64,000 nucleotides of DNA, from assembly GCF_009728735.1 (NCBI RefSeq), contig NZ_CP024636.1, positions 780,848 through 844,847 on the forward strand, given 5' to 3'. Origin of the DNA: Pantoea phytobeneficialis (lineage in GTDB: Bacteria > Pseudomonadota > Gammaproteobacteria > Enterobacterales > Enterobacteriaceae). Each line of letters begins with the position of its first letter. The first letter of the stretch is position 1. Below are positions 1 to 11,838 of the stretch, in pieces. The translations under genes were made by a program, and so were the position numbers. A model generated the notes under the pieces. It made no database searches, was not told the origin of the DNA, and worked only from the letters and a program-made list of their open reading frames with translations.

Positions 1-1
1 C

Positions 2-1294
2 GTCAACGACGTGGTCACTGATACCCGAAAAGTGACAGCAGGATGCCTGTTTGTCGCCCTGGTGGGTGAACGCTTTGATGCACACGACTTTGTCGGCGAT
101 GCGATCGCCAGTGGCGCGCAAGCGTTGCTGGTAAGTAAGCACTTGCCTGTGGCGGTACCGCAGGTCGTGGTGACCGACACCCGTATCGCTTTTGGTCAAC
201 TGGCTGCCTGGGTGCGCCAACAGGCAAAAGCCCGTGTGGTCGCGTTGACCGGCTCGTCCGGCAAAACCTCGGTTAAAGAGATGACCGCAGCGATTCTGCG
301 CGAGTGTGGTGAGACGCTGTATACCGCCGGTAACCTGAATAATGACTTCGGCGTGCCGATGACGCTGCTGCGTCTGACCAAAGACCATGACTACGCGGTG
401 ATTGAGCTGGGTGCGAACCACCAGGGCGAGATTGCCTATACCACCGATTTAACACGCCCGGAGACGGCGCTGGTGAATAACCTTGCCGCAGCGCATCTGG
501 AAGGTTTCGGTTCGCTTGCCGGTGTCGCCAAAGCCAAAGGTGAGATTTTTGGTGGCTTACCAGAGCATGGCACGGCCATTATCAACGCCGACAGCAATGA
601 TCTGGCGAACTGGCAACCGTTGCTGTCGGGTAAAACCTTGTGGCGTTTTTCACCACAACCGCAAGCTGAGGTGGAGTTTGGTGCCAGCGATATCCAACTG
701 CGCGCCGATGCCACCGCATTCACGCTGCACACCCCGCGCGGTGATATCGCGGTGACGCTACCGCTGCCGGGCCGCCACAATATTGCCAACGCCCTGGCCG
801 CAGCCGCGTTGGCACTGTCGGTAGATGCACCTCTCAGCGCAATTCAGGCAGGTCTGACGAAATTACAGCCTGTTCCAGGCCGCCTCTTCCCGGTTCGTCT
901 GGCTGAGCATCAACTGCTGATTGATGATAGCTACAACGCCAATGTGGGATCGATGACTGCTGCCGCGCAGGTGCTGGGCGATATGCCGGGCTATCGCGTC
1001 ATGGTGGTCGGCGATATGGCGGAACTTGGTGATGAGACGGAGTCCTGTCACCGTCAGGTCGGCGAGGCGGCGAAAGCCGCTGGAATTGATTGTGTACTGA
1101 GCACCGGACGCTTTAGTCAGTTGATCAGTGAAAACAGTGGCAATGGCGAACATTTCGCCAGCAAAGCCGCGCTGATTGAACGTTTACGGACGTTATTGTC
1201 CGAACATCAGGAGTTAACGATTTTGATTAAAGGTTCGCGTAGTGCCGCCATGGAGCAGGTAGTACAGAGCTTACAGGAGAAAGGAACATGTTAG
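2..1294 (+). CDS. murF: UDP-N-acetylmuramoyl-tripeptide--D-alanyl-D-alanine ligase MurF (5' end missing)
   Basis: MurF adds D-Ala-D-Ala to UDP-MurNAc-tripeptide with ATP, the last cytoplasmic step of the peptidoglycan nucleotide precursor. The gene enters the window already open: the frame runs from base 2, and the GTG at 11 is an internal valine, because VTDTRK aligns about 25 residues into the E. coli protein. The Mur ligase P-loop reads [10 protein letters not shown] (codons starting near 251), followed by the central ATPase and C-terminal domains. It overlaps mraY by 7 bases, which indicates translational coupling in the dcw operon. The missing N-terminus is a window edge, not a truncation. 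Confidence 0.97.
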   Translation, partial: VNDVVTDTRKVTAGCLFVALVGERFDAHDFVGDAIASGAQALLVSKHLPVAVPQVVVTDTRIAFGQLAAWVRQQAKARVVALTGSSGKTSVKEMTAAILRECGETLYTAGNLNNDFGVPMTLLRLTKDHDYAVIELGANHQGEIAYTTDLTRPETALVNNLAAAHLEGFGSLAGVAKAKGEIFGGLPEHGTAIINADSNDLANWQPLLSGKTLWRFSPQPQAEVEFGASDIQLRADATAFTLHTPRGDIAVTLPLPGRHNIANALAAAALALSVDAPLSAIQAGLTKLQPVPGRLFPVRLAEHQLLIDDSYNANVGSMTAAAQVLGDMPGYRVMVVGDMAELGDETESCHRQVGEAAKAAGIDCVLSTGRFSQLISENSGNGEHFASKAALIERLRTLLSEHQELTILIKGSRSAAMEQVVQSLQEKGTC

Positions 1295-2370
1295 TTTGGC
1301 TGGCCGAGCATCTGGTCGCACTTTATTCAGGCTTTAACGTCTTTTCCTATTTGACGTTTCGCGCCATTGTCAGCCTGCTGACCGCTCTGTTCCTCTCTCT
1401 GTGGATGGGCCCACGCCTGATTGCCTGGCTGCAAAAGCTGCAAATTGGTCAGGTGGTACGTAACGATGGCCCTGAGTCGCACTTCAGTAAGCGCGGCACC
1501 CCGACAATGGGCGGTCTGATGATTCTCACTTCCATCACTGTATCGGTGTTGATGTGGGCGTATCCGTCCAACCCGTATGTCTGGTGCGTATTGGTGGTAC
1601 TGGTTGGATTCGGTGTGATTGGCTTTGTCGATGATTACCGCAAAGTGGTACGCAAAGACACCAAAGGGTTAATCGCCCGCTGGAAATACTTCTGGATGTC
1701 GGTGATTTCGCTCGGTGTGGCGTTCGCGCTCTACCTGGCGGGTAAAGACACCCCGGCGACAGAGCTGGTGGTGCCGTTCTTCAAAGACATCATGCCGCAG
1801 CTGGGGCTGTTTTACATTCTGCTGGCTTACTTTGTGATTGTGGGGACGGGGAACGCCGTCAACCTGACCGACGGTCTGGATGGTTTGGCAATCATGCCGA
1901 CCGTGTTCGTCGCTGCCGGCTTTGCGCTGGTCGCCTGGGCGACCGGTAACGTGAAGTTTGCTGAGTATCTGCATATCCCTTATCTGCGTCATGCGGGGGA
2001 ACTGGTGATCGTGTGTACCGCGATTGTCGGTGCAGGCCTCGGTTTCCTGTGGTTCAACACCTATCCGGCGCAAGTTTTTATGGGTGATGTCGGTTCGCTG
2101 GCGCTGGGTGGCGCGCTCGGTACCATCGCGGTGTTGCTGCGTCAGGAATTTTTGCTGGTGATCATGGGTGGCGTGTTCGTGGTAGAGACGCTGTCAGTGA
2201 TCCTCCAGGTGGGGTCGTTCAAGCTGCGCGGACAACGCATTTTCCGCATGGCACCGATTCACCATCACTATGAATTGAAAGGCTGGCCGGAGCCGCGCGT
2301 GATCGTGCGCTTCTGGATTATTTCGCTGATGCTGGTGCTGATTGGCCTGGCAACGCTGAAGGTACGTTAA
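1288..2370 (+). CDS. mraY: Phospho-N-acetylmuramoyl-pentapeptide transferase MraY
   Basis: MraY transfers phospho-MurNAc-pentapeptide from UDP to undecaprenyl phosphate in the inner membrane, forming lipid I. The 360-residue length equals E. coli MraY, with about ten hydrophobic segments. Catalytic signatures are present: the FVDDYRK loop near residues 113-119, NLTDGLDG near 192-199, [11 protein letters not shown] near 264-274 and the [11 protein letters not shown] loop near 324. The ATG lies inside the end of murF and is preceded by a GGAG-type ribosome site. The stop is 2 bases before murD. Confidence 0.98.
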   Translation: MLVWLAEHLVALYSGFNVFSYLTFRAIVSLLTALFLSLWMGPRLIAWLQKLQIGQVVRNDGPESHFSKRGTPTMGGLMILTSITVSVLMWAYPSNPYVWCVLVVLVGFGVIGFVDDYRKVVRKDTKGLIARWKYFWMSVISLGVAFALYLAGKDTPATELVVPFFKDIMPQLGLFYILLAYFVIVGTGNAVNLTDGLDGLAIMPTVFVAAGFALVAWATGNVKFAEYLHIPYLRHAGELVIVCTAIVGAGLGFLWFNTYPAQVFMGDVGSLALGGALGTIAVLLRQEFLLVIMGGVFVVETLSVILQVGSFKLRGQRIFRMAPIHHHYELKGWPEPRVIVRFWIISLMLVLIGLATLKVR

Positions 2371-2372
2371 TC

Positions 2373-3689
2373 ATGGCTGACTATCGGGGCAGAAAAGTCG
2401 TCATCATCGGGTTGGGGCTGACCGGCCTCTCCTGTGTTGATTTCTTTTTAGCGCAGGGCGTAACGCCCCGCGTGATGGACACCCGTGTGTCACCGCCGGG
2501 TCTGGATAAGCTGCCAGAACAGGTGGAGCGCTATGTCGGTGGACTGAACAACGACTGGTTGCTGGCGGCCGATTTAATTATCGCCAGCCCAGGTATTGCC
2601 CTTGCGCACCCGGCGTTGAGCGAAGCGGCAGATGCCGGTATCGAAATCGTGGGTGATATCGAGCTGTTCTGTCGTGAAGCGCAGGCACCGATTGTGGCGA
2701 TTACCGGCTCTAACGGTAAAAGCACCGTGACCACCCTGGTGGGCGAAATGGCGCGTGCCGCAGGCTGGCAGGTGGGCGTGGGTGGCAATATCGGTTTACC
2801 GGCGTTGTCACTGCTGAAATCCCCGGCTCAGCTGTACGTGCTGGAACTCTCCAGCTTCCAGCTGGAAACCACTTACAGCTTGAAAGCGGCAGCGGCGACC
2901 ATCCTCAACGTGACGGAAGATCATATGGATCGCTATCCGTTGGGCATGCAGCAGTACCGCGCTGCCAAACTGCGCATCTACGAAAACGCCCGGATTTGTG
3001 TGGTTAACGCCGATGACGGCATGACCATGCCGGTACGCGGTGCCGATACCCGCTGCGTCAGCTTTGGTATCGATATCGGTGATTATCATCTCAACCGGCA
3101 GCAGGGCAGTACCTGGCTGCGCGTGAAAGGTGAGAAGGTGCTGAACACCGACGAAATGAAGTTGGTGGGGCAACACAACTTCACCAATGCGTTAGCGGCG
3201 CTGGCGCTGGCTGATGCGGTGAATATCCCGCGAGCCTCCAGCCTGAAAGCGCTGACCACCTTTACCGGCTTGCCGCATCGCTTCCAACTGGCACATGAAG
3301 CGCACGGTATTCGTTGGATTAACGACTCCAAAGCCACCAATGTTGGCAGCACTGAAGCCGCGTTGAATGGTTTGCAGGTCAAAGGCACGCTGTGGCTATT
3401 GCTGGGCGGCGATGGTAAATCCGCTGATTTCAGCCCGTTGGCGCGTTATCTGCAAGGTGACAACGTGCGACTGTTCTGCTTTGGCCGTGACGGCGATGCA
3501 CTGGCGGCCTTACGGCCGGACGTGGCTACCCGCACTGAAACCATGCAGCAGGCAATGGAACAGATCGCGCAGCAGGCAAAAGCGGGCGATATGGTGCTGC
3601 TGTCACCAGCCTGCGCCAGCCTCGATCAGTTCCGTAATTTTGAACAGCGTGGCGATCAGTTCGCGCAACTGGCGAAGGAGTTAGGCTGA
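2373..3689 (+). CDS. murD: UDP-N-acetylmuramoylalanine--D-glutamate ligase MurD
   Basis: MurD adds D-glutamate to UDP-MurNAc-L-Ala with ATP in the cytoplasm. The 438 residues match the family length. There is an N-terminal Rossmann-like UDP-binding domain ([10 protein letters not shown] near the start), the ATP P-loop TGSNGKST near residues 111-118, and a C-terminal domain with [12 protein letters not shown]. It sits between mraY and ftsW as in other enterobacteria. Its TGA shares one base with the ftsW ATG, so the two are probably translationally coupled. Confidence 0.98.
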   Translation: MADYRGRKVVIIGLGLTGLSCVDFFLAQGVTPRVMDTRVSPPGLDKLPEQVERYVGGLNNDWLLAADLIIASPGIALAHPALSEAADAGIEIVGDIELFCREAQAPIVAITGSNGKSTVTTLVGEMARAAGWQVGVGGNIGLPALSLLKSPAQLYVLELSSFQLETTYSLKAAAATILNVTEDHMDRYPLGMQQYRAAKLRIYENARICVVNADDGMTMPVRGADTRCVSFGIDIGDYHLNRQQGSTWLRVKGEKVLNTDEMKLVGQHNFTNALAALALADAVNIPRASSLKALTTFTGLPHRFQLAHEAHGIRWINDSKATNVGSTEAALNGLQVKGTLWLLLGGDGKSADFSPLARYLQGDNVRLFCFGRDGDALAALRPDVATRTETMQQAMEQIAQQAKAGDMVLLSPACASLDQFRNFEQRGDQFAQLAKELG

Positions 3690-4903
3690 TGCGCATTCCC
3701 GGTGCCGGTGTAGCCAGCTTCCTCTCCCTGCGCCTGAAAGATTGGGTGATGGGCGCGCGGGAAAACGAAGATGCGCCGGTGGTGCTGTACGACCGCACGC
3801 TGCTGTGGCTGACGTTTGGTCTGGCCCTGGTGGGCTTCATTATGGTGACCTCGGCCTCAATGCCGGTGGGGCAGCGCTTGAATGAAGACCCGTTCTATTT
3901 TGCCAAGCGTGATGCTTTTTATATCGCACTGGCGTTCGGTATGGCGCTGGTCACTTTGCGCGTGCCGATGGATTTTTGGCAACGCTACAGCAATGCCATG
4001 CTGGTGGTGTCCGTAGTGATGCTGCTGGTGGTGCTGGTGGTGGGTAGCTCGGTCAACGGTGCATCGCGCTGGATTGCATTGGGACCGCTGCGTATTCAGC
4101 CTGCGGAGCTATCGAAGCTGTCGCTGTTCTGCTATCTCGCCAGCTATCTGGTGCGCAAAGTGGAAGAGGTACGTAACAACTTCTGGGGCTTCTGTAAACC
4201 GATGGGCGTGATGGTGGTGCTGGCGGTGTTACTGCTGGCGCAGCCCGACCTCGGAACGGTGGTGGTGCTGTTTGTCACCACGCTGGCGATGCTGTTTCTG
4301 GCAGGTGCGAAGTTGTGGCAGTTCCTCGCAATCATCGGTTCCGGTATTTTCGCCGTGGTGCTGCTGATTATCGCGGAACCCTATCGTATGCGTCGTGTGA
4401 CGTCTTTCTGGAACCCGTGGGAAGATCCGTTTGGTAGCGGCTACCAGTTAACCCAGTCATTGATGGCGTTTGGCCGTGGTGAGTTCTGGGGGCAGGGGCT
4501 GGGCAACTCGGTGCAGAAACTGGAGTATCTGCCGGAAGCGCATACCGACTTTATCTTCTCCATCATCGGTGAAGAATTGGGTTATGCCGGTGTGGTTTTG
4601 GCGCTGTTGATGGTATTCTTCGTCGCTTTTCGCGCGATGTCGATTGGCCGTCGCGCGCTGGAGATCGACCAACGTTTTTCCGGCTTTCTGGCCTGTTCCA
4701 TCGGCGTATGGTTCAGCTTCCAGGCATTGGTTAACGTCGGTGCGGCTGCCGGTATGCTGCCGACCAAAGGTCTGACGTTACCGCTAATTAGTTACGGTGG
4801 TTCCAGTTTGATCATTATGTCGACGGCCATCGTGTTTTTGTTGCGCATAGATTATGAAACGCGTCTGGCGAAAGCCCAGGCGTTTACCCGAGGTGGTCGA
4901 TGA
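3689..4903 (+). CDS. ftsW: Septal peptidoglycan polymerase FtsW (SEDS family)
   Basis: FtsW is the SEDS glycosyltransferase that works with FtsI (PBP3) to polymerise septal glycan from lipid II. The 404 residues contain about ten membrane segments. SEDS landmarks are the QPDLGT loop, the [14 protein letters not shown] loop that carries the family's catalytic aspartate, and [10 protein letters not shown] near the C-terminus. It is about ten residues shorter than E. coli FtsW, at the cytoplasmic ends. It overlaps the murD stop by one base and murG by four. Confidence 0.97.
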   Translation: MRIPGAGVASFLSLRLKDWVMGARENEDAPVVLYDRTLLWLTFGLALVGFIMVTSASMPVGQRLNEDPFYFAKRDAFYIALAFGMALVTLRVPMDFWQRYSNAMLVVSVVMLLVVLVVGSSVNGASRWIALGPLRIQPAELSKLSLFCYLASYLVRKVEEVRNNFWGFCKPMGVMVVLAVLLLAQPDLGTVVVLFVTTLAMLFLAGAKLWQFLAIIGSGIFAVVLLIIAEPYRMRRVTSFWNPWEDPFGSGYQLTQSLMAFGRGEFWGQGLGNSVQKLEYLPEAHTDFIFSIIGEELGYAGVVLALLMVFFVAFRAMSIGRRALEIDQRFSGFLACSIGVWFSFQALVNVGAAAGMLPTKGLTLPLISYGGSSLIIMSTAIVFLLRIDYETRLAKAQAFTRGGR

Positions 4904-5958
4904 GTGGGAAGCGACTGATGGTGATGGCAGGTGGAACCGGTGGACATGTGTTCCCTGGTCTGGCTGTCGCCCATCATCTGATGGAACAGGGCTGGCAGGT
5001 ACGCTGGCTGGGGACCGCCGATCGCATGGAAGCCGATCTGGTGCCAAAACATGGTATCGAGATTGATTTTATCCGCATCAGCGGATTACGTGGCAAAGGG
5101 ATGAAAGCCCAACTGCTGGCACCGCTGCGCATCTTTAATGCCTGGCGTCAGGCGCGCCGCATCATGAAGAACTGGCAGCCAGATGTGGTATTGGGTATGG
5201 GCGGTTATGTGTCTGGCCCTGGTGGTCTGGCGGCATGGAGCTGCGGTATCCCGGTGGTGCTGCATGAACAGAACGGTATCGCCGGGCTGACCAACAAATG
5301 GCTGGCAAAGATCGCCAGCAAAGTGATGCAGGCTTTTCCCGGCGCATTCCCCAATGCGGATGTGGTTGGAAACCCGGTACGTACCGATGTGTTGGCACTG
5401 CCGTTACCTGCTGAACGCCTGACTGGCCGTAGCGGTCCGGTACGTGTGCTGGTCGTAGGGGGCAGCCAGGGGGCGCGTATCCTCAATCAGACGCTGCCGC
5501 AGGTTGCCGCTGAACTGGGTGATGTCATCACGTTATGGCATCAGACCGGCAAAGGTGCGCTGGAGACGGTGCAACAGGCGTATCGCGATGCCGGTCAGCC
5601 GCAGCATAAAGTCACCGAGTTCATCGATGACATGGCTGCTGCTTATGCCTGGGCTGATGTGGTGGTGTGCCGTTCCGGTGCGCTGACCGTCAGTGAAGTG
5701 GCCGCCGCAGGCTTACCGGCGATTTTCGTGCCTTTCATGCATAAAGATCGTCAGCAGTACTGGAATGCGTTGCCGCTGGAGCAGGCGGGCGCAGCCAAAA
5801 TTTTTGAGCAGCCGCAGTTCACCGCAGCTGTGGTCGCGGAGACGCTGCGCCACTGGGATCGCGCTACCTTGCTGGAGATGGCAGAAAAAGCCCGCCAGGT
5901 GGCGATTCCCGATGCAACTGAACGGGTTGCTCAGGAAGTTGCGCGCGCCGCGAAGTAA
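4900..5958 (+). CDS. murG: Lipid II synthase MurG (UDP-GlcNAc transferase)
   Basis: MurG adds GlcNAc to lipid I, giving lipid II on the inner face of the cytoplasmic membrane. The 352 residues form a GT-B glycosyltransferase of family 28. The N-terminal glycine-rich loop GGTGGH is near residues 11-16. The C-terminal UDP-GlcNAc site contains [10 protein letters not shown] and the [15 protein letters not shown] motif, followed by [10 protein letters not shown]. The ATG overlaps the ftsW stop as ATGA. A 70-base gap to murC holds two small stem-loops. Confidence 0.98.
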   Translation: MSGKRLMVMAGGTGGHVFPGLAVAHHLMEQGWQVRWLGTADRMEADLVPKHGIEIDFIRISGLRGKGMKAQLLAPLRIFNAWRQARRIMKNWQPDVVLGMGGYVSGPGGLAAWSCGIPVVLHEQNGIAGLTNKWLAKIASKVMQAFPGAFPNADVVGNPVRTDVLALPLPAERLTGRSGPVRVLVVGGSQGARILNQTLPQVAAELGDVITLWHQTGKGALETVQQAYRDAGQPQHKVTEFIDDMAAAYAWADVVVCRSGALTVSEVAAAGLPAIFVPFMHKDRQQYWNALPLEQAGAAKIFEQPQFTAAVVAETLRHWDRATLLEMAEKARQVAIPDATERVAQEVARAAK

Positions 5959-5965
5959 GTTAATC

Positions 5966-6000
5966 GGTCAGTCAGATTGACCCGTACCTGGTTCAGGTAC
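5966..6000 (+). promoter_or_regulatory. Two adjacent stem-loops between murG and murC
   Basis: GGTCA (5966-5970) pairs with TGACC (5978-5982). Immediately after, GTACCTG (5984-5990) pairs perfectly with CAGGTAC (5994-6000) around a 3-base loop. No T-run follows, so this is not a classic terminator. The position, 29 bases before the murC ATG, would allow an effect on mRNA stability or murC translation. The function is inference. Confidence 0.4.
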
Positions 6001-6028
6001 AAATGGAAAACACAGGTAACAGAGACAG

Positions 6029-7504
6029 ATGAATACACAACAATTGGCAAAACTGCGTTCCATTGTGCCCGAGATGCGTCGCGTCCGGCACATCCACTTT
6101 GTCGGCATTGGCGGTGCTGGCATGGGCGGTATTGCCGAAGTGTTGGCGAACGAAGGTTATCATATTAGCGGTTCCGATTTGGCACCCAACCCGGTGACGC
6201 AGCATCTGGCATCGCTGGGCGCAACGATCTATTTCAATCATCGCCCGGAAAACGTGACCGATGCGAGTGTGGTGGTGGTCTCCACTGCCGTGGCGCAGGA
6301 CAACCCGGAACTGGTGGCGGCGCGTGAACAGCGTATCCCGGTGATTCGTCGCGCAGAGATGCTGGCGGAGCTGATGCGCTTCCGCCACGGCATCGCGATT
6401 GCCGGTACGCACGGCAAAACCACCACTACCGCGATGGTAGCCAGTATTTATGCCGAAGGTGGCCTGGATCCGACCTTCGTCAACGGTGGCCTGGTGAAAG
6501 CCGCAGGTACCCATGCACGGCTGGGCAGCAGTCGTTATCTGATTGCTGAAGCGGATGAAAGCGATGCGTCGTTCTTGCATCTGCAACCGATGGTGGCGAT
6601 TGTCACCAATATCGAAGCCGATCATATGGATACCTATCAGGGCGATTTCGAGAACCTGAAACAGACGTTTATCAATTTCCTGCATAACCTGCCGTTCTAC
6701 GGCCGTGCGGTGATGTGTGTCGATGATGTGGTGATCCGCGATTTGATCCCGCGCGTCGGCCGTCAACTCACCACCTACGGTTTTAGCGAAGATGCTGATG
6801 TGCGCATCGAAAATTATGAGCAGCGTGGTGCACAGGGGCACTTCACCCTGATTCGTCACGACAAGCCAGTGCTGCATGTGACGCTGAATGCGCCGGGTCG
6901 CCATAACGCGCTCAACGCAGCGGCTGCGGTGGCGGTAGCGACCGAAGAAGGCATCGACGACAACGCGATTCTGGCTGCGCTCGAAAGCTTCCAGGGCACG
7001 GGCCGACGTTTTGATGTGCTGGGTGAGTTTGATACCGCCCCGGTTAACGGTACGCCGGGTAGCGCGATGCTGGTCGACGATTATGGTCATCACCCCACCG
7101 AGGTGGATGTGACGATCAAAGCTGCGCGCGCTGGCTGGCCTGAGAAAAAATTGGTGATGGTATTTCAGCCGCATCGCTACACGCGCACCCGCGATCTGTT
7201 TGACGACTTTGCCAACGTGTTGTCACAGGTGGATGTGTTGCTGATGCTGGATGTGTATCCGGCGGGCGAAGCCGCGATTCCGGGAGCGGATAGCCGTTCG
7301 CTGTGCCGCGCGATTCGTGGTCGCGGTAAAGTTGACCCGATTCTGGTGTCTGAACACGATGCGCTGCCAGAGACGCTGGCACCCCTGTTGAGTGGCAACG
7401 ACCTGGTGATTGTTCAGGGCGCAGGTAATATTGGCAAAATCGCGCGCAAGCTGGCGGAAATCCGTTTACAGCCCGCAGTGAAGGCGGAGGTGCGCAATGG
7501 CTGA
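6029..7504 (+). CDS. murC: UDP-N-acetylmuramate--L-alanine ligase MurC
   Basis: MurC adds L-alanine to UDP-MurNAc with ATP, the first amino acid of the stem peptide. The 491 residues match the E. coli length. The N-terminal Rossmann domain has [14 protein letters not shown] near residues 27-40, and the ATP P-loop is GTHGKTTTT near 126-134. The central EADESDASF and the [10 protein letters not shown] motif in the C-terminal half are also present. The start is chosen at ATG 6029 behind AGAGACAG. Its last 8 bases overlap ddlB. Confidence 0.98.
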   Translation: MNTQQLAKLRSIVPEMRRVRHIHFVGIGGAGMGGIAEVLANEGYHISGSDLAPNPVTQHLASLGATIYFNHRPENVTDASVVVVSTAVAQDNPELVAAREQRIPVIRRAEMLAELMRFRHGIAIAGTHGKTTTTAMVASIYAEGGLDPTFVNGGLVKAAGTHARLGSSRYLIAEADESDASFLHLQPMVAIVTNIEADHMDTYQGDFENLKQTFINFLHNLPFYGRAVMCVDDVVIRDLIPRVGRQLTTYGFSEDADVRIENYEQRGAQGHFTLIRHDKPVLHVTLNAPGRHNALNAAAAVAVATEEGIDDNAILAALESFQGTGRRFDVLGEFDTAPVNGTPGSAMLVDDYGHHPTEVDVTIKAARAGWPEKKLVMVFQPHRYTRTRDLFDDFANVLSQVDVLLMLDVYPAGEAAIPGADSRSLCRAIRGRGKVDPILVSEHDALPETLAPLLSGNDLVIVQGAGNIGKIARKLAEIRLQPAVKAEVRNG

Positions 7505-8417
7505 GAAGGTAGCGGTTTTGTTTGGCGGCACCTCGGCGGAGCGTGAAGTTTCGTTGATGTCCGGTAGCGCGGTGCTGGCTGGATTGCGCGAGATGGGTAT
7601 TGACGCGCATCCGGTGGATACGCGCGATGTTTCAGTTCTCACCCTGAAACAACAAGGATTTGATAAAGCTTTCATTGCCCTGCATGGTCGTGGCGGTGAA
7701 GACGGTACTTTGCAGGCGGTGCTGGAATTCCAGCAGATCCCCTACACCGGCAGCGGTGTTATGGCCTCGGCGATCACCATGGATAAACTGCGCAGCAAAT
7801 TGCTGTGGCAGGGCAGGGGATTGCCGGCTGGAAAATTTGTCTGGCTGACGCGTCAGCAGCAGGAAAACGGGCTGGATGCGCAGACGTTGGCCGATATTGA
7901 TGCACTGGGCTTACCGGTGTTCGTCAAACCAAGCTGCGAAGGTTCAAGCGTGGGGATCAGCCGGGTTAATACGCGTGATGCGTTACCGGCGGCGCTGGCA
8001 GAAGCGTTTCGTCACGATGATGACGTGCTGGTGGAAGCGTTTTTGAGTGGTGCGGAATACACCGTCGGCATTTTAGGCGACCAGATTCTGCCATCCATCA
8101 AAATTCAAACTGCCAGTGAGTTCTATGACTATGAAGCAAAATACATTTCTGACGATACTCAATACTTCTGCCCGAGCGGCTTGAGTGTTGAGCGTGAAGC
8201 AGAATTGCAGTCGTTGGTACTGGCGGCCTGGCGGGCATTAGGTTGCAGCGGCTGGGGACGAGTGGATGTGATGGTCGACGGTGAGGATAATTTCCAGCTG
8301 CTGGAAGTGAATACTTCGCCAGGAATGACCAGCCATAGTCTGGTGCCGATGGCAGCGAAGCAGGCGGGACTCAGCTTCCCGCAGCTGGTTGCCCGTATTC
8401 TGGAGTTGGCCGACTGA
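7497..8417 (+). CDS. ddlB: D-alanine--D-alanine ligase DdlB
   Basis: DdlB joins two D-alanines with ATP, making the dipeptide that MurF uses. It is an ATP-grasp enzyme of 306 residues, the E. coli length. Visible signatures are [16 protein letters not shown] at the N-terminus, [29 protein letters not shown] in the ATP-binding lobe, and [17 protein letters not shown] at the metal and C-terminal site. The start overlaps murC, and the stop is one base before the chosen ftsQ start. Confidence 0.98.
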   Translation: MAEKVAVLFGGTSAEREVSLMSGSAVLAGLREMGIDAHPVDTRDVSVLTLKQQGFDKAFIALHGRGGEDGTLQAVLEFQQIPYTGSGVMASAITMDKLRSKLLWQGRGLPAGKFVWLTRQQQENGLDAQTLADIDALGLPVFVKPSCEGSSVGISRVNTRDALPAALAEAFRHDDDVLVEAFLSGAEYTVGILGDQILPSIKIQTASEFYDYEAKYISDDTQYFCPSGLSVEREAELQSLVLAAWRALGCSGWGRVDVMVDGEDNFQLLEVNTSPGMTSHSLVPMAAKQAGLSFPQLVARILELAD

Positions 8418-8418
8418 T

Positions 8419-9258
8419 ATGTCACAGGCGGCGCTGAACGTACGCAACCGCGAACCCCAGGAGCGCACGCGCTCCGGGCGTAGCAACGGTGCCCGGCTTT
8501 TCGGCATCGTGTTCCTGCTGATTGTGTTAGGCATTATGGTGGCTGGCGGGCTGGTGGTGTTGAAGTGGATGAACGATGCATCTCGCCTGCCATTATCGAA
8601 ACTGGTGGTGACCGGTGAAACGCATTACACCACGCACGATGACATTCGCCAGGCGATTTTGTCACTCGGCGCACCGGGCACCTTTATGTCGCAGGATGTC
8701 GACATTATCCAGCAGCAAATTGAACGTTTGCCGTGGATTAAACAGGTCAGCGTGCGTAAGCAGTGGCCTGATGAGCTGAAGATTAACCTGGTGGAGTATG
8801 TTCCGGTGGCTCGCTGGAATGACCTGCACATGGTGGACGCTGATGGTGTCTCCTTCAGTATCCCGGCCAGTCACATTGGTAAAGAAACCATGCCAATGCT
8901 GTACGGGCCGGAAGGCAGTGAGAAAGAGGTGCTGGCCGGGTATCACACCATGAGTGATGTACTGAAGGCCAGCAAGTTTACCCTGAAGGTCGCGTCGATG
9001 ACGGCGCGGCGCTCGTGGCAGCTGGTGACCAGCGATGATGTGCGCATCGAGTTGGGGCGCAGCGATACCATGAAGCGTCTGAACCGTTTTATTGAGCTCT
9101 ACCCGGAACTGCAACAGCAGGCCCAGAGCGGTAACAAGCGCATCAGCTATGTCGATTTGCGCTATGACTCGGGTGCTGCCGTAGGATGGACACCGGCACC
9201 GTTAGAGCCACAGGAAGTCAATCAGCAACAGAACCAGGCACAGGCTAAACAACAATGA
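8419..9258 (+). CDS. ftsQ: Cell division protein FtsQ
   Basis: FtsQ is the bitopic inner-membrane protein that recruits FtsB and FtsL to the divisome. The start is set at ATG 8419 ([10 protein letters not shown]), which matches the E. coli N-terminus, not an in-frame codon upstream inside ddlB. That gives 279 residues. A short cytoplasmic tail is followed by one membrane segment near residues 28-48, then a periplasmic POTRA domain ([15 protein letters not shown] onward) and the beta domain ending in YDSGAAVGW. The glutamine-rich C-terminal tail is also seen in E. coli. Confidence 0.97.
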   Translation: MSQAALNVRNREPQERTRSGRSNGARLFGIVFLLIVLGIMVAGGLVVLKWMNDASRLPLSKLVVTGETHYTTHDDIRQAILSLGAPGTFMSQDVDIIQQQIERLPWIKQVSVRKQWPDELKINLVEYVPVARWNDLHMVDADGVSFSIPASHIGKETMPMLYGPEGSEKEVLAGYHTMSDVLKASKFTLKVASMTARRSWQLVTSDDVRIELGRSDTMKRLNRFIELYPELQQQAQSGNKRISYVDLRYDSGAAVGWTPAPLEPQEVNQQQNQAQAKQQ

Positions 9259-10511
9259 TCAAGGCAACGGACAGAAAACTGGTAGTAGGACTTGAAATCG
9301 GCACCGCGAAGGTCGCCGCCCTGGTTGGGGAAATTCTGCCCGATGGTATGGTCAACATTATTGGGGTGGGCAGCTGCCCGTCTCGCGGTATGGACAAAGG
9401 TGGCGTGAATGACCTTGAGTCGGTGGTGAAATGCGTGCAGCGCGCCATCGATCAGGCTGAACTGATGGCAGATTGCCAGATTTCATCCGTCTACCTTGCT
9501 TTATCGGGCAAACATATCAGTTGTCAGAACGAAATCGGGATGGTTCCGATTTCCGAAGAGGAAGTCACTCAGGATGATGTAGAGAACGTGGTGCATACCG
9601 CTAAATCGGTTCGCGTTCGTGATGAACATCGTATCCTGCATGTGATTCCGCAGGAATATGCCATCGACTACCAGGAAGGCATTAAGAATCCGGTTGGGCT
9701 GTCCGGTGTGCGCATGCAGGCGAAAGTTCATTTGATCACCTGCCACAACGATATGGCGAAAAATATCGTGAAAGCGGTGGAACGATGCGGTCTGAAAGTG
9801 GACCAACTGATTTTTGCCGGTTTGGCTTCCAGCTTCTCGGTGTTGACGGAAGATGAGCGCGAATTGGGCGTGTGCGTGGTCGACATCGGTGGCGGTACTA
9901 TGGATATCGCGGTGTATACCGGCGGCGCGCTGCGTCACACCAAAGTGATCCCGTATGCCGGGAACGTGGTGACCAGCGATATCGCTTACGCCTTTGGTAC
10001 ACCGCCGACGGACGCTGAAGCGATTAAAGTTCGTCATGGCTGCGCGCTGGGTTCCATCGTCGGTAAAGACGAAAATGTGGAAGTCCCGAGTGTGGGTGGA
10101 CGCCCACCGCGTAGTTTGCAGCGTCAGACGCTGGCAGAAGTGATTGAGCCGCGTTACACCGAACTGCTGAATCTGGTGAATGACGAGATTCTGCAATTGC
10201 AGGAACAGCTGCGCCAGCAGGGCGTGAAGCACCATCTGGCAGCCGGTATTGTGCTGACCGGTGGCGCGGCGCAGATTGAAGGCCTGGCGGCCTGCGCCCA
10301 GCGTGTTTTTCACACGCAGGTGCGTATTGGTCAGCCACTGAACATCACCGGCCTGACGGATTATGCGCAGGAGCCGTACTATTCAACCGCAGTTGGTCTG
10401 CTGCATTACGGCAAAGAGTCACATATGAATGGTGATGCGGAAACGGAAAAACGTGCTTCAGTGGGTAACTGGTTCAAACGAATCAACAGCTGGCTGAAGA
10501 AAGAGTTTTAA
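9255..10511 (+). CDS. ftsA: Cell division protein FtsA
   Basis: FtsA is the actin-like ATPase that tethers FtsZ to the membrane and recruits later divisome proteins. The 418 residues begin with [19 protein letters not shown] (phosphate-1 loop). They include [17 protein letters not shown] (phosphate-2) and [13 protein letters not shown] in the second half. The end, [15 protein letters not shown], is the amphipathic membrane-targeting helix. The ATG overlaps the ftsQ stop. The 71-base gap to ftsZ probably carries leader sequence. Confidence 0.98.
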   Translation: MIKATDRKLVVGLEIGTAKVAALVGEILPDGMVNIIGVGSCPSRGMDKGGVNDLESVVKCVQRAIDQAELMADCQISSVYLALSGKHISCQNEIGMVPISEEEVTQDDVENVVHTAKSVRVRDEHRILHVIPQEYAIDYQEGIKNPVGLSGVRMQAKVHLITCHNDMAKNIVKAVERCGLKVDQLIFAGLASSFSVLTEDERELGVCVVDIGGGTMDIAVYTGGALRHTKVIPYAGNVVTSDIAYAFGTPPTDAEAIKVRHGCALGSIVGKDENVEVPSVGGRPPRSLQRQTLAEVIEPRYTELLNLVNDEILQLQEQLRQQGVKHHLAAGIVLTGGAAQIEGLAACAQRVFHTQVRIGQPLNITGLTDYAQEPYYSTAVGLLHYGKESHMNGDAETEKRASVGNWFKRINSWLKKEF

Positions 10512-10582
10512 TTTTTGTAAAAGGGGATCATGCTGGCAGTTTTTATGATCTCCAGGCGACAGGCACATAACGGAGAGAAATC

Positions 10583-11737
10583 ATGTTTGAACCTATGGAA
10601 TTGACCAATGACGCGGTGATTAAAGTCATCGGCGTCGGCGGTGGCGGTGGCAACGCCGTAGAACACATGGTACGCGAGCGTATCGAAGGTGTGGAATTCT
10701 TCGCTGTGAACACCGACGCGCAGGCGTTACGTAAAACGGCGGTCGGCCAGACTATCCAGATCGGGACCAATATCACCAAGGGTCTGGGTGCGGGTGCAAA
10801 CCCGGAAGTCGGTCGCACTTCAGCGGAAGAAGATCGCGAAGCACTGCGTTCTGCGCTGGATGGGGCAGACATGGTGTTTATTGCGGCGGGCATGGGCGGC
10901 GGCACCGGTACGGGTGCGGCACCGGTGGTTGCGGAAGTCGCGAAAGATTTGGGTATCCTGACCGTTGCGGTGGTGACTAAGCCCTTCAACTTCGAAGGTA
11001 AAAAGCGCATGGCTTTTGCCGAGCAGGGTATCGCTGAACTGTCGAAGCATGTCGATTCACTGATCACGATTCCGAACGACAAGCTGCTGAAAGTGCTGGG
11101 TCGTGGCATTTCTCTGCTGGATGCCTTCGGTGCAGCTAACGACGTACTGAAAGGTGCGGTGCAGGGTATCGCCGAGCTGATTACCCGTCCGGGTCTGATG
11201 AACGTTGACTTCGCCGACGTACGTACGGTGATGTCAGAGATGGGTTACGCCATGATGGGTTCTGGCGTGGCATGTGGTGAAGACCGTGCGGAAGAAGCGG
11301 CCGAAATGGCGATCTCCAGCCCGCTGCTGGAAGATATCGACCTGTCTGGCGCGCGTGGGGTGCTGGTTAACATCACCGCTGGCTTCGATCTGCGTCTCGA
11401 CGAGTTCGAAACCGTGGGTAACACCATCCGTGCCTTCGCTTCAGACAACGCTACCGTGGTAATCGGTACTTCTCTGGATCCAGAGATGAACGATGAACTG
11501 CGTGTGACCGTGGTCGCGACCGGTATCGGTATGGACAAGCGTCCGGAAATCACCCTGGTGACCAACAAACCGGCCAGCCAGCCAGTGATGGACCATCGTT
11601 ACCAGCAGCATGGCATGGCGCCGCTGCCGCAGGAGCAAAAACCTGCTGCGAAAGTGGTTAACGACCCGGCGGCTTCGTCAAGCAAAGAGCCTGACTATCT
11701 GGATATTCCGGCGTTTCTGCGTAAGCAGGCCGACTAA
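10583..11737 (+). CDS. ftsZ: Cell division GTPase FtsZ
   Basis: FtsZ is the tubulin-like GTPase that forms the Z-ring at midcell. The 384 residues carry the tubulin signature GGGTGTG at 105-111. The T7 synergy loop region is around NVDFADVRTVMSEMG, and the C-terminal core ends in the alanine- and proline-rich linker. The last residues, DYLDIPAFLRKQAD, are the conserved peptide bound by FtsA, ZipA, MinC and others; ZapD from this same region also targets FtsZ. A GGAGAG ribosome site precedes the ATG. Confidence 0.99.
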   Translation: MFEPMELTNDAVIKVIGVGGGGGNAVEHMVRERIEGVEFFAVNTDAQALRKTAVGQTIQIGTNITKGLGAGANPEVGRTSAEEDREALRSALDGADMVFIAAGMGGGTGTGAAPVVAEVAKDLGILTVAVVTKPFNFEGKKRMAFAEQGIAELSKHVDSLITIPNDKLLKVLGRGISLLDAFGAANDVLKGAVQGIAELITRPGLMNVDFADVRTVMSEMGYAMMGSGVACGEDRAEEAAEMAISSPLLEDIDLSGARGVLVNITAGFDLRLDEFETVGNTIRAFASDNATVVIGTSLDPEMNDELRVTVVATGIGMDKRPEITLVTNKPASQPVMDHRYQQHGMAPLPQEQKPAAKVVNDPAASSSKEPDYLDIPAFLRKQAD

Positions 11738-11838
11738 GAATATCCCGAGAATTGGGATTCTCCGCTCTTTGTGCTAAAGTGTTCGCCCGCCGGTAATTTA
11801 TACTGGCGGTCGGATGGGTAATATTGCGAGATAATGCG

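Noticed and set aside
5993..7174. 393-codon open frame antisense to murC
   Set aside because: Shadow of codon bias in murC; the translated product is rich in His/Arg/Gln and has no recognisable domain.
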